Source: J054 sp963850255 (GTDB lineage: Bacteria; Pseudomonadota; Gammaproteobacteria; Steroidobacterales; GCA-2729495). Taken from it: a DNA stretch of 64,000 nt. Positions 45,541-54,812 of the stretch are shown one piece after another. The notes under the pieces are model-generated. The model did no database searches and was not told where the DNA came from. It was given only the letters and a program-made list of their open reading frames with translations. The first letter of the stretch is position 1. The number at the start of each line of letters is the position of its first letter. The position numbers and the translations under genes are program-made. The stretch spans positions 38,538-102,537 of the forward strand of contig CAWKLL010000045.1 of NCBI GenBank assembly GCA_963850255.1. The letters run 5' to 3'.

Positions 45541-46233
45541 ATGAAATCTCTAGTGACTTTTCTTCTGATCCTGATGGCTAGTGCCGCCATCCATGCAGAG
45601 TCGCCAGGCAATGCCCTGGTGTTTGGCGGCAACGGCCGCCTTGGCGCGCCGATTGTGCGACTGTTGGTCGAAGCAGGCCACCCGGTGACCGTATTTGTTC
45701 GCAAGACCTCGGATCTGAGTCGGCTGGACGGGCTGGATGTGGACTATGTGGTCGGTGATTTGGCCGACGCGAACAGTGTTATGGCGGCAATTGCCGGCCG
45801 GCCGTATGCGCTGGTTGTCGATGCCACCGCAAGGCGTGACTTCAGCGAGTTATTTTACGATACGGCCATGCGCAACATGCTGGCAGCCCTGGGCGAAAGC
45901 GAAGTGCAGCAGTTCATTTTGCATGGCTCGGTAGGCGCCGGCGACAACGTGAACAAGTTCCCCGATGTGCCCTTCGGCAGCATGCGCGAGATGCTGGTTG
46001 CCAAAGGCGTCGCCGAAGACTTGCTGCGAACCAGCGGAATCAACTACACGATTATTCGCAGCGGTCGTATTCTGCGCGGTGAGCCGCCGCCCACAGGCAA
46101 CGGGCAGCTCACCGAAGACGACAGCGTCATGGCGAGTATTACCCGCGCTGATCTGGCCTTGCTTACGATGCAATGTGTGGAAAACGTCGAATGCATGAAC
46201 AAGACCTTTCATGCCATGGACAATAGTCTTTAA
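45541..46233 (+). CDS. signal-peptide-bearing NAD(P)-binding atypical short-chain dehydrogenase
   Basis: 230 residues. The N-terminus MKSLVTFLLILMASAAIHAE is a Sec signal peptide. It is followed by a Rossmann motif of the NmrA/SDR5 type: ALVFGGNGRLGAPIVRLLVEAG, VTVFVRKTSDL, VDYVVGDLADANSV, QFILHGSVGAGDN and INYTIIRSGRIL. These proteins normally act as cytoplasmic NADPH-dependent reductases or oxidative-stress sensors, so export is unexpected. The gene begins 40 bases after the unknown exported protein and may share its transcript. Confidence 0.8.
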   Translation: MKSLVTFLLILMASAAIHAESPGNALVFGGNGRLGAPIVRLLVEAGHPVTVFVRKTSDLSRLDGLDVDYVVGDLADANSVMAAIAGRPYALVVDATARRDFSELFYDTAMRNMLAALGESEVQQFILHGSVGAGDNVNKFPDVPFGSMREMLVAKGVAEDLLRTSGINYTIIRSGRILRGEPPPTGNGQLTEDDSVMASITRADLALLTMQCVENVECMNKTFHAMDNSL

Positions 46234-46345
46234 CGATCGGCAAAAGATTTGCTCCGGTTTATTGACCGTTCGTATGTCTGCCCGCGAGTTTTTTTGGCAG
46301 GCGGCTGGTAGGCTGCGTCTTGATCTTGGCTGTATAGCAATAACT

Positions 46346-48427
46346 ATGCGTTTTCCTCGCAACTACATGCTGGCGGGCCTTCTGTTATCGGTCCTCGCGC
46401 CTGTGCAGCTGCTGGCCGCTGATGCCATTCAGACCGGCCCTGTGCAACTTGATCCAGCGACCAACTGCTGTCTGGGCCTGGTTGTTCCGATTATTGGCGG
46501 TGATGACGACGGCGATGCCTCCGCGCAGCTGGAGTATCGTGAAGTCGGTGATCTGATCTGGCGCCAGGGCTTGCCATTGCTGCGCGTCAAGCCTGAGCAG
46601 ATCAGCACAGAAAGTCCGCCGGGTGCAAATGGATTGCCCGTTCCCGAGCGGCAGTTTGCTGGCAGTGTGTTTGGTTTGTCGCCGGGGCAAAGCTATCAGC
46701 TGCGGGTCACGGTGATTGATCCGGACGGTGGCGGCAGTGTGCAGATCGTATCAGCGGGAACACGCAGCCTGCCGCCCGATCAGCCACTGCTGCCGCGCCA
46801 GGTATCAGTCGCCAGTGCGTCGGCTCTATCTACCGCGCTGGCCAATGCTTTGCCCGGTGATGTAATTGAGATCAGTGCCGGCGTTTACCAGGGTCCCTTT
46901 ACGCTGTCTCGCGACGGCAGCTTGCAGAACCCCATCGTGTTGCGCGGTGTATCTGCCGAAACCACTTTCATCGATGGTATCGGCGGTGATTTCGCGCTGC
47001 GCCTGCGTGGTGATTACGTGCATGTCGAAGACCTCACCATGTTCGACGCAGACTGGGCGGTGCATGCCCTGAATCAGCGTGGCATCGTCATTCGTCGAAA
47101 TCGTCTGCTTGATGTGACCAATGGTATCGAGGCACGCACCGGCACCGTGCGTGACTACGTGGTTTGCGACAACCTGATCGAGGGCCGGCGACTTTGGCCT
47201 GATGTCAGTGCCAGTACTCGTAATCTCAAAGGCATCGCTATTAGCGGTCAGGGTCATGTCATTTGTCACAACACGCTGTCCGGCTTCGGCGACGGCGTGA
47301 GTATTTCCAGAAGTACATCGATCATTAATGCCGCCATCGATATTCACAACAACGACGTACTCTGGTCCGGTGACGATGGGCTCGAACTCGACTACAGCCA
47401 CCGCAATGTAAGGGCTTTCGATAACCGTATTACCAACGTCAACATGGGCATCAGCTTCCAGCCTGTTTATGGTGGTCCTGTCTATGCGTTTCGAAATGTT
47501 TTGGTGAATGTGGCACGCAGCCCGTTCAAGCTGAACAATGACCCAACCGGTTTTTATATTCTTCACAATACGGCGCAGCGAACCCTTGGTCTTGGGGATA
47601 ATGCGGCGCACGCGTTTCCTTCTATTGGCTATGAGCAGGCGGACGGTGATCCGGCCTATGCCGCCAATTTTATGTTTATCAATAACCTGATGATCGGCAA
47701 TGCGGATCCCGCCTTTGTCACGACGCAATTGCTGGATGCGACCATCGATAGCAATGGCTGGTGGCCGGATGGTGCATTTCGCCTGTTCGATTCCTGGGTG
47801 AATTTCGCTGATCTGATCAGCAATTCGCCTTACGAGGCGAGTGGTCGGATTCTTTCCGGCCAGCCCTTTGCCGTGCCGCTAATACTCGATATCGACTACA
47901 CCACGCAGGTTGCGCCGCCGGATTTACGCCTTTCGGCCGTCAGTAATGCCGTGGACGGCGCGCAGGTGCTGGCGAATATCAATGATGGCTTTAATGGTCT
48001 CGCACCGGATCTCGGTGCCCTTGAGTTAGGCAAGGCCTTGCCGATCTACGGTGTACGCGGCGCGACGGAACCGGACAACGATGGTGATGGCATCGGCGAT
48101 AGCGTGGATAATTGCATCGGCGTTCCCAATGCTAATCAGGCTGATGGTGATTTCGATGGCTACGGCGATGCCTGCGACAATTGTTCCATAGAAGCCAACC
48201 CGACTCAGCTCGACAGTAATGGCGATGGCTTCGGCAATTTCTGTGACGCTGATCTTGACGACAGCCTGTACACTAATTTCGCCGACCTTGCTCTGTTCAA
48301 GTCTAGCTTCGGCAGTAGCGCTGCAAATGCTGATTTGAACGGTGACGGATTCGTGAATTTTGCCGATCTGGCGCGTTTCAAGAGTTTGTTCGGCGCACCG
48401 CCAGGGCCGGGAGCCGTGCTGCCCTGA
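46346..48427 (+). CDS. secreted right-handed beta-helix protein with thrombospondin type 3 and dockerin-like repeats
   Basis: 693 residues from the ATG at the signal peptide (YMLAGLLLSVLAPVQLLAAD). Residues 150-470 form a parallel beta-helix like pectate lyases and DUF1565 proteins: ALPGDVIEISAGVYQGPFTL, NPIVLRGVSAETTFIDG, IVIRRNRLLDVTNGIEAR, IDIHNNDVLWSGDDGLELD. Near the end calcium-binding thrombospondin type 3 repeats (DNDGDGIGDSVDNC, DGDFDGYGDACDNC) and two dockerin-like units (TNFADLALFKSSFG, ADLNGDGFVNFADLARFK) follow. Probably an extracellular polysaccharide-active or adhesive protein. Confidence 0.83.
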   Translation: MRFPRNYMLAGLLLSVLAPVQLLAADAIQTGPVQLDPATNCCLGLVVPIIGGDDDGDASAQLEYREVGDLIWRQGLPLLRVKPEQISTESPPGANGLPVPERQFAGSVFGLSPGQSYQLRVTVIDPDGGGSVQIVSAGTRSLPPDQPLLPRQVSVASASALSTALANALPGDVIEISAGVYQGPFTLSRDGSLQNPIVLRGVSAETTFIDGIGGDFALRLRGDYVHVEDLTMFDADWAVHALNQRGIVIRRNRLLDVTNGIEARTGTVRDYVVCDNLIEGRRLWPDVSASTRNLKGIAISGQGHVICHNTLSGFGDGVSISRSTSIINAAIDIHNNDVLWSGDDGLELDYSHRNVRAFDNRITNVNMGISFQPVYGGPVYAFRNVLVNVARSPFKLNNDPTGFYILHNTAQRTLGLGDNAAHAFPSIGYEQADGDPAYAANFMFINNLMIGNADPAFVTTQLLDATIDSNGWWPDGAFRLFDSWVNFADLISNSPYEASGRILSGQPFAVPLILDIDYTTQVAPPDLRLSAVSNAVDGAQVLANINDGFNGLAPDLGALELGKALPIYGVRGATEPDNDGDGIGDSVDNCIGVPNANQADGDFDGYGDACDNCSIEANPTQLDSNGDGFGNFCDADLDDSLYTNFADLALFKSSFGSSAANADLNGDGFVNFADLARFKSLFGAPPGPGAVLP

Positions 48428-48439
48428 TGAAGAGCCGGC

Positions 48440-49831
48440 TCAGGCCGTCGCTGCGGCTTCGGCCTCGGCGCTAATTTTTTGTTCGGCGGATTTCGACTTG
48501 AGCGTGAGCGCCAGCGCGAACAAGCTTACGGCGAGAATCACCATGCCAAGGAAGGCTGACTGGTAACCGCCAACGCCGCCACCTTTCGCAGTCGCCACGG
48601 CGCCCACGGTGGCGGCGCCGATCAGCCGCCCGACGGAGGTAACGTTACTGAGTAAGCCTTGCGCTGCGGCGCGTTCCTGCGGTAACGACTCGTTCAGGAT
48701 CGTCCAGCGCAATGGTGCGCCGACCAGGCCCGCGCTGGAAAGGCCGCTAATCAGGTTGGCGATCAGGAAAGTTTGCACGTCCAGCTGCACGCTGCCGTAG
48801 ATACTGAAACTGATCATCCCCAGCACCAGGGCAGTCAGGACGATAGCGCGGGTTCCGACCACGTTGATCAGCCGGCCGATGATCGGCGACGCTATGGTCG
48901 ACAAGACTACGCCGGGGATCAGCAGGAAGGCGGCTTCGGACACGCTCACGTCCATGGCGGCCACGGCCATCACCGGGAAAAAAATGCCGGCGGTTTGCAT
49001 CGCACCGATGCCCCCGGCCAGTAAACAGGCGGTGCTGATCTGGCGTGATGCCAGCATTCCCGGGCGAATAATCGGATCGGCGGCCCGTTTCTCAAAATGC
49101 CAGAACAGCGGCAGCATCACCGCTACGATCAACAAATACGGCGATACGCTGAGGCTGACCAGGCTGTCCATGACCTGGGCCGTATCGATATTGTTGATGC
49201 CCATAACCAGCGCCGTCATGGCGGTGCTGAGAGTTACGGCACCCGCGAGGTCGAAGGGACGCTGGCGATGGGCAGGTTCTTTAGGCAACAGCCGGAATGC
49301 GCCCACGATCAGCACTGCGGCGATGGGCAGATTAACCAGGAACAGCCAGTGCCAGGAAAACTGCAGCAGCACGCCGCCGAGGATCGGCCCGATCAGAAAG
49401 GCGATACCCCAGACCGTGCCGAGCAGCCCCAGTGCCGCGCCGCGTTTCTCAGCCGACATGCCCGCTGCGATTACGGTGCTGGCCACCGGGAAAATACCAC
49501 CGGCGCCAAAGCCCTGGATCGCACGGCCGGCATACAAGGTATACATATCGCCGGCGATCACCAGCATCAATGAGCCCAGCGCGAATAGCGAGATGCCGGT
49601 GATGTAGATGATTCGTGTGCCCATGCGGTCGGCCAGCTTGGCCAGCAGCTGGGTGCCCAGCATCTGGCAGAGCACGTAGGCGTTGAACAGCACCGCCAGC
49701 TGCCGGTTGTTCATATCGAACTCGGCCTGGATGGCCGGCAGCGCCGGGCCGATGATGGCTATATCCAGGGCGCCCATCAGCACCCCGATGAACAGCAACG
49801 GCAATAAGAATTTGGACTGTGTCTTGGGCAA
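48440..49831 (-). CDS. MFS drug/metabolite efflux transporter
   Basis: 463 residues from a TTG with AGGG at good distance; the longer frame adds 22 residues. Twelve to fourteen helices. Start: LLPLLFIGVLMGALDIAIIGPALPAIQAEF, the first-helix motif of DHA family exporters, followed by LLAKLADRMGTRIIYITG (loop 2-3 motif A) and GLLGTVWGIAFLIGPILGGVLLQFSWHWLFLVNLP (motif C), typical of drug:H+ antiporters of the EmrB/QacA type. No regulator is adjacent. Confidence 0.88.
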   Translation of the reverse strand: MPKTQSKFLLPLLFIGVLMGALDIAIIGPALPAIQAEFDMNNRQLAVLFNAYVLCQMLGTQLLAKLADRMGTRIIYITGISLFALGSLMLVIAGDMYTLYAGRAIQGFGAGGIFPVASTVIAAGMSAEKRGAALGLLGTVWGIAFLIGPILGGVLLQFSWHWLFLVNLPIAAVLIVGAFRLLPKEPAHRQRPFDLAGAVTLSTAMTALVMGINNIDTAQVMDSLVSLSVSPYLLIVAVMLPLFWHFEKRAADPIIRPGMLASRQISTACLLAGGIGAMQTAGIFFPVMAVAAMDVSVSEAAFLLIPGVVLSTIASPIIGRLINVVGTRAIVLTALVLGMISFSIYGSVQLDVQTFLIANLISGLSSAGLVGAPLRWTILNESLPQERAAAQGLLSNVTSVGRLIGAATVGAVATAKGGGVGGYQSAFLGMVILAVSLFALALTLKSKSAEQKISAEAEAAATA

Positions 49832-49936
49832 AGCTGGATCCCTGCAGCTGGCTAGAGTCTTCGTGCCTGGCACGCCTGCGGATGCTGCAGGTTTCACCGC
49901 AGAATGGACAGCCCGGCAATTGCCGCTGTAGCGCGC

Positions 49937-50119
49937 CTAGTGCAGCGTCGTGGGGCAGGGCACCAGCGCCAGCATTTCGCGCAGCACGGGCTCAGCGGCC
50001 TCGCTATGCAGCCATTCGGCCACGCCCGGCTTCCAGGATTCCAGGTTTAATTGAATCAGTTGCTGGTAGGCACGCAGCGTCGCTTCGCCGCTGGCAGCCA
50101 TGAGAGTTTGTTGGCCCAT
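49937..50119 (-). CDS. small protein of unknown function
   Basis: 60 residues with a strong AGGAATGACGC ribosome binding region before the ATG. The sequence is amphipathic: RAYQQLIQLNLESWKPGVAEWLH, then AAEPVLREMLALVP. No family recognised; no signal peptide. It is divergent from the E1 dehydrogenase gene. The ribosome binding site and amino acid composition argue for a real gene. Confidence 0.55.
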   Translation of the reverse strand: MGQQTLMAASGEATLRAYQQLIQLNLESWKPGVAEWLHSEAAEPVLREMLALVPCPTTLH

Positions 50120-50343
50120 GCGTCATTCCTGTTCGCCGAACATCGGCAATACCTCAGTTATTGGGGCATTGTTGGCCTGATCAAGGCCGCGCGTTGCGGC
50201 AAAGCCTGGCCTTTGATTGTGCAGAGCCGGTGGCAAATTTTTCTTGCCTGACAGAAAGCGGCCGCCACCAATTACTAATCCTGTCTGGTATGGTTTGAAA
50301 AAAATGTCGCCGGGCCCCACGAAGTCAGCGGCAGGAGAACAGT

Positions 50344-52377
50344 ATGAACGCAGCAGTAGCAGCCGAGGCGCTGGACCATTCCGGTCTGAAGGAAATTTAT
50401 CGCGTAATGGTGCGCATCGCCGAATCCGATGGCGCCATACAGCGCGGCCTGAGTGCCGGCGAAATCCAGTTTCAGTATTACCCCACGGGTGGCCAGGAAG
50501 CCATTGCTGCTGCGCTGTCAGCCGTAATCCGGCCCGACGATCATATGTGCACGACCTATCGTGGCATCCATGACATTGTCGCCAAGGGCACGCCGCTGAG
50601 CGAAGTCATGGCGGAGCTATATGGCAAAGCGGCCGGCACCTGCAAAGGCAAGGGCGGCCCTATGCATCTTTCGGATCCGGCCTCCGGGCTTATGGTGACC
50701 ACAGGTATCGTCGGCGGTGGTTTGCCCATTGCCAACGGCCTCGCGCTGGCGGCGCAGATGCAGAATACGGGGCGGGTGACCTCGGTGAGTTTCGGCGACG
50801 GCGCTACCAGCATCGGCGCTTTTCACGAGGCGATGAACCTGGCGGCTGTCTGGCAGTTGCCCGTCGTGTTTATCTGTCAGAACAATCAGTACGCCGAGTA
50901 CACAGCACTATCCGATTACACGCGCAGCGAATCTTTTGCCAAGCGCGCTGAAGGCTACGGGATGCCTGGCGTTAAGGTTGATGGCGGCGATGCGCTGGCA
51001 TTGTTCGAAACTTTCTCTACGGCCTTTGCTCGGGCCCGTTCTGGCGGTGGTCCAACTCTGATCGAAGCCGTATGTCACCGTCTGCAGGGCCACGCCTTTG
51101 GCAGTGAGCAGACGCATATGGACCAGGCCGCACTGGACCAAGCCATTAAGAACGCGCCTTTGATTCGTTATCGAGCCCAGTTGCTCGCCGATGGCGCGGC
51201 CGACGAAGCGGAGCTGGATCAGATCGTCGCCGAAGAACGATCCGCCGTTGAGACGGCCATCGAGTTTGCACGGGCCGCTGATGCGGCGGGGCCAGAAGAG
51301 CTATACACCGACGTGTTCGGCGATCCGCGCCTGATTCCCGACGGCAGCGCCGGCGATGCGCCGCAGCCCGTAGCGAAGCCGGCCGGTGGTGAGACCAAGT
51401 CCATGACCATGTGTGAGGCGATTAATCACACGCTCGACCTGGCCATGGGCGCCGACGAACGGGTGTTTCTGCTCGGCGAGGATCTGCATGATCCAGCCGG
51501 TGGCGTGGTCAAACAGACCTATGGCCTTTCCACCAAATATGGTTTAGACCGTGTACGGCCTACGCCCATCTCGGAACAAGCCATCGTCGGTGCGGCCATT
51601 GGTGCCGCCATGGCCGGCATGCGGCCGGTTCCGGAGATCATGATTAACGATTTCCTCGCCGTCTGTCTTGACCAGGTGACTAACCATGCGGCCAAGCTGC
51701 GCTACATGTCTGGCGGGCGGACCAATGTGCCGATGGTGATACGGACCATCACCGCGGGCAATGTGGGCAGTTTCGGCGCGCAGCACTCGCAGTCCCTGGA
51801 GGCCTGGCTAACGCATACACCCGGGCTCAAAGTGGTCTATCCGAGCACGCCGGCAGACGCCAAGGGCCTGCTGCTTGCGAGCATCGATGATGAGGATCCG
51901 GTGGTCTTTTTTGAGTCCATGCGGCTATATTTTTCGCCGGGTGAAGTTCCGCTGGAGCCCTACAGAATTCCTCTGGGACTGGCGGATATCAAACGCGAAG
52001 GCAGCGATATCAGCATTCTCTGCTACGGCTGGGCCGTTGGCGAAGCGCTGGCCGCCGCCGAGACGCTCGCCGCTGAGGGCATAAGTGCTGAGATCGTGGA
52101 TCTGCGCAGCCTGGTGCCGCTGGACCGTGAAACCATCCTGGCCTCGGTGGCCAAGACGGGCCGGGCGGTAGTCGCCCATTCAGCCGTGGAGTTTTGCGGA
52201 TTCGGTGCGGAACTGGCAGCAATGCTGCAGGAACGTTTGCACGGCAAGCTGAAAGCCCCAGTGGGGAGAGTCGGTGCGGCTTACACGCCCATTGCCTTTG
52301 CTCAGGGCTTGGAATCCCTGCATTTCCCTAACGCGGCAGGAATTGTGGAGAAAGCGCGCCAGATCGCATCGTTCTGA
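50344..52377 (+). CDS. fused alpha-beta E1 component of a thiamine-dependent 2-oxoacid (acetoin/pyruvate-type) dehydrogenase
   Basis: 677 residues; GCAGGAG upstream. Residues 1-330 are an E1-alpha subunit: TTYRGIHDIVAKG, CKGKGGPMHLSD, and the thiamine diphosphate motif VSFGDGATSIGAFHEAMNLA ending in VVFICQNN. After a Pro/Ala linker (about 335-350) comes E1-beta: TMCEAINHTLDLAMG, VFLLGEDLHDPAGG, RPTPISEQAIVGAAIGAAMAG, PEIMINDFL and GSFGAQHSQSLEAWL. Fusion of both subunits in one chain is uncommon. No E2 or E3 gene follows; the only possible partner is the free lipoyl domain encoded convergently at 52452-52694. Confidence 0.88.
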   Translation: MNAAVAAEALDHSGLKEIYRVMVRIAESDGAIQRGLSAGEIQFQYYPTGGQEAIAAALSAVIRPDDHMCTTYRGIHDIVAKGTPLSEVMAELYGKAAGTCKGKGGPMHLSDPASGLMVTTGIVGGGLPIANGLALAAQMQNTGRVTSVSFGDGATSIGAFHEAMNLAAVWQLPVVFICQNNQYAEYTALSDYTRSESFAKRAEGYGMPGVKVDGGDALALFETFSTAFARARSGGGPTLIEAVCHRLQGHAFGSEQTHMDQAALDQAIKNAPLIRYRAQLLADGAADEAELDQIVAEERSAVETAIEFARAADAAGPEELYTDVFGDPRLIPDGSAGDAPQPVAKPAGGETKSMTMCEAINHTLDLAMGADERVFLLGEDLHDPAGGVVKQTYGLSTKYGLDRVRPTPISEQAIVGAAIGAAMAGMRPVPEIMINDFLAVCLDQVTNHAAKLRYMSGGRTNVPMVIRTITAGNVGSFGAQHSQSLEAWLTHTPGLKVVYPSTPADAKGLLLASIDDEDPVVFFESMRLYFSPGEVPLEPYRIPLGLADIKREGSDISILCYGWAVGEALAAAETLAAEGISAEIVDLRSLVPLDRETILASVAKTGRAVVAHSAVEFCGFGAELAAMLQERLHGKLKAPVGRVGAAYTPIAFAQGLESLHFPNAAGIVEKARQIASF

Positions 52378-52451
52378 AGCGCCATGCCTGGCGTTGCTTC
52401 GGCGCCGGATACTTCTTGGTGGGTTGAACTGGTGCAGCTTCAATCTGCGAA

Positions 52452-52694
52452 CTAGTCTTCGCCGATGATCTGGCCAATCTCGTGGCCTGGCGGAAAAGCC
52501 TGGCCGGCTTCGGCGCTGTGGCGAAGGATGCCGGCTGCTGGCGCCTCTACATCCATGGCTGATTTTTCGATTTCCAACACATAAATGGGCTGGCCTTCCT
52601 GCACGTTAGTCCCGTCTGCAACCAGCCACTCCGTGATGGTGCCTTCCTGCATTGAAACGGCGGCCTTGGGAATCTTTAGCGTGGTCGTTGCCAT
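52452..52694 (-). CDS. free-standing lipoyl (biotinyl) domain protein
   Basis: 80 residues consisting of one lipoyl domain: TLKIPKAAVSMQEGTITEWL, GTNVQEGQPIYVLEIEKSAM with the modified lysine in E-I-E-K-S, and VEAPAAGILRHSAEAGQ. AGAGAG precedes the ATG. It has no catalytic acyltransferase domain. It may act as a mobile acyl carrier for the fused E1 next door, comparable in size to GcvH or biotin carriers, but the genes are convergent. Lipoylation is more likely than biotinylation because the M-K-M motif is absent. Confidence 0.85.
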   Translation of the reverse strand: MATTTLKIPKAAVSMQEGTITEWLVADGTNVQEGQPIYVLEIEKSAMDVEAPAAGILRHSAEAGQAFPPGHEIGQIIGED

Positions 52695-52747
52695 GCGTTC
52701 TCTCTTTATTGGGCTGGTAACTGTAATTGTTATTGGGCTAAGCGCGG

Positions 52748-54310
52748 CTAGAGATCCCGGCGCGAGAGTTGCTCGGCCAGGTAATCAGCCTGGCGCAGTG
52801 CCAGCGCGACGATGGTCAGGGTCGGGTTTTCGGCGGTGCTTGTGGTGAACTGACTGCCATCCGAGACGAACAGGTTGGCTATGTCGTGACTTTGGCCGAA
52901 GCCATTGACCACGCCGCTGTCGGCATCCGCGCTCATGCGGCAAGTGCCCAGGTTATGCGCCGAACTGAGCGGTAAGACTTCGTAAACATCGCGGGCCCCG
53001 ACTGCATCGAAAATGGCCCGCGCGCGCTGGTGAAAATGCCCGCGCATGGCAACGTCGTTGGGGTGTTCGTCGACGTGGACCACCGGTATCGGTAAGCCGT
53101 GCTGGTCTTTCAGGCTGTCATGCAGAGACACTTGGTTATTCAGTCGCGGTAGATCTTCGCCATTCAGTAATACGCCGGCCATATGGCCATAGCTTTCCAT
53201 GATGCTCGCGTAGTCGCGGCCCCATTCGCCCGGTTTTAGCAGGGCGCTCAGAAACGCTGGTCCAGCGGCTGCCGCTTCAATCAGATAACCGCCGGCGAAT
53301 CCTCGCTCGGGCGCATGATTCATTTCGTCGAAAATCGCACCGGGCACGGTAATGCCACGGTGCATGTTAACGGGCTTGTCGAACACGCCGAAGGCCAGCG
53401 CGGCCGTATGATGCATATAGTTGCGCCCGAGCTGGCCGCTGCTGTTGGCCAGGCCATCAGCGTGGCTGGCGTTGGCGGAGTTCAGCAGTAAACGTGGCGT
53501 TTCAATGGAGTTGCCGGCCACGCAAACCACCCGCGCGCGTTGCCGTTGTTCCTTTCCATTGGCATCGCGATAGACGACGCCGTCTACCTGGCCGCGCTTA
53601 TCCAGCGTTATTTGCGAGGCCATGGCGCCGCTGCGCAGATCCAGTCGGCCGCTGGCCTCGGCCCGCGGGAGGAAGCTGTTAGCAATAGTCCACTTGGCGT
53701 CGATGCGACAACCCTGGTTGCAGAAACCGATTTGCAGACAACCGGGTCGGCCGTCGCGGGGTCGGCTGTTGATGGCCTGTCGGCTATTGCTGATTCGCTG
53801 GTAGCCAACGCGGCGCGCACCGGCTTCCATCAGCTGGAAATTATTGTTCGGCGGATGCGCCGGGATTCCGTGGGTTCCCGTTACGCCCATGCGTTTCTCG
53901 GCTTCTGCGTAATAGCCGGCCATATCCTCAGCAGTAATCGGCCAGTCGGCGAGATTGGCGCCGTCAATATCACCGTAGTCGCGGCGGGCATGAAACTCGC
54001 GGTCCTGGATGCGATAGGCGAGGCCGTTCCAGTGCAGCGTCGTGCCGCCCACGGCTTTTACCATCCAGGCCGGTGAGTCCGGCGAGAGGCTGGCGGTGGC
54101 CCAGCTGCCGGTGGCTTTGCGCGGGTCAGCCCAGCTGAGTTGCTGAAAGGCGAACAATTCGTCGTTGCGGAACTCACTGCTGGGTATGCGCTGCCCGGCC
54201 TCCAGCAAAACCACGCTGACGCCCTTGGCGCAGAGTTCGCTGGCCAGTGTGCCGCCGCCGGCGCCGGAGCCGATGACGACGACGGCCGGTTCGCTCAGAT
54301 CAACGGCCAT
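52748..54310 (-). CDS. GMC-type oxidoreductase, large subunit of a membrane-associated dehydrogenase
   Basis: 520 residues from the internal ATG at the FAD motif: PAVVVIGSGAGGGTLASELC, VVLLEAGQRIPSSEF. VKAVGGTTLHWNGLAYRI is the second flavin contact; the C-terminus has the His/Asn pair region SSAHNLGTCRMSADADSGVVNGFGQ and PTLTIVALALRQADYL. It resembles the FAD subunit of gluconate 2-dehydrogenase-type complexes. The subunit-3 gene upstream overlaps by 11 bases and provides the Tat signal, so the pair should be co-exported. A cytochrome subunit is not nearby. Confidence 0.87.
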   Translation of the reverse strand: MAVDLSEPAVVVIGSGAGGGTLASELCAKGVSVVLLEAGQRIPSSEFRNDELFAFQQLSWADPRKATGSWATASLSPDSPAWMVKAVGGTTLHWNGLAYRIQDREFHARRDYGDIDGANLADWPITAEDMAGYYAEAEKRMGVTGTHGIPAHPPNNNFQLMEAGARRVGYQRISNSRQAINSRPRDGRPGCLQIGFCNQGCRIDAKWTIANSFLPRAEASGRLDLRSGAMASQITLDKRGQVDGVVYRDANGKEQRQRARVVCVAGNSIETPRLLLNSANASHADGLANSSGQLGRNYMHHTAALAFGVFDKPVNMHRGITVPGAIFDEMNHAPERGFAGGYLIEAAAAGPAFLSALLKPGEWGRDYASIMESYGHMAGVLLNGEDLPRLNNQVSLHDSLKDQHGLPIPVVHVDEHPNDVAMRGHFHQRARAIFDAVGARDVYEVLPLSSAHNLGTCRMSADADSGVVNGFGQSHDIANLFVSDGSQFTTSTAENPTLTIVALALRQADYLAEQLSRRDL

Positions 54311-54812
54311 CGTGGCCTGCCTCCAGCCAATCGATGTCGTCGAAACCGCGCGCCAGGTAGCCGCCTTTTTCGAACGACGGTCCCTGATAGCCGAGCAGTT
54401 GCCAGACTGACGGGGTGTTGTAAAACAGAAAGCCACCGAGTCCGCGCAGGGCCAGGAAAAAGGGCGCGGATTGATTGTCTTCCAGCGCGGCTATTTGCGC
54501 TGCTGTGTCCAGCTCCGTCCATTTGCCTTCCACTGACTGGTCGAGACTGGCGCGGCCCTCGTTAATTAGTCCATTCAAGCCGGGTTGCGCCTGAATAGCG
54601 CCGGTCATCACGATGGCCACATCCTGATAAACACGGCTTTCAAGTGCCGGATGCGGGAACAGGCGTTGCAGGATGACGTTGAGGAATTCCTGCAAGGCTA
54701 ATGTTTGCGCGTCCGGCTCATCGGATAGCGCCGTGTTCGCCAGCACCGGCAGGCTCAGGCCGGTGGCCGCCAGCCACTGCAACAGAGCACGCCGATGCAG
54801 CTTGCTGCTCAT
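54300..54812 (-). CDS. gluconate 2-dehydrogenase subunit 3-family protein, Tat signal
   Basis: 170 residues. The N-terminus LHRRALLQWLAATGLSLPV is a twin-arginine signal. The mature part (FLNVILQRLFPHPALESRVYQD, FLALRGLGGFLFYNTPSVWQLLGYQGPS) matches the small third subunit of flavoprotein sugar/alcohol dehydrogenases, which carries its FAD partner across the membrane. It overlaps the GMC gene downstream by 11 bases and the glyoxalase-like gene upstream by four, so the three are translated together. Confidence 0.87.
   Translation of the reverse strand: MSSKLHRRALLQWLAATGLSLPVLANTALSDEPDAQTLALQEFLNVILQRLFPHPALESRVYQDVAIVMTGAIQAQPGLNGLINEGRASLDQSVEGKWTELDTAAQIAALEDNQSAPFFLALRGLGGFLFYNTPSVWQLLGYQGPSFEKGGYLARGFDDIDWLEAGHDGR

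Noticed and set aside
46826..47728. 300-codon open frame on the minus strand
   Set aside because: Antisense shadow of the beta-helix gene; no family pattern, no ribosome binding site, composition typical of a reverse-complement frame.
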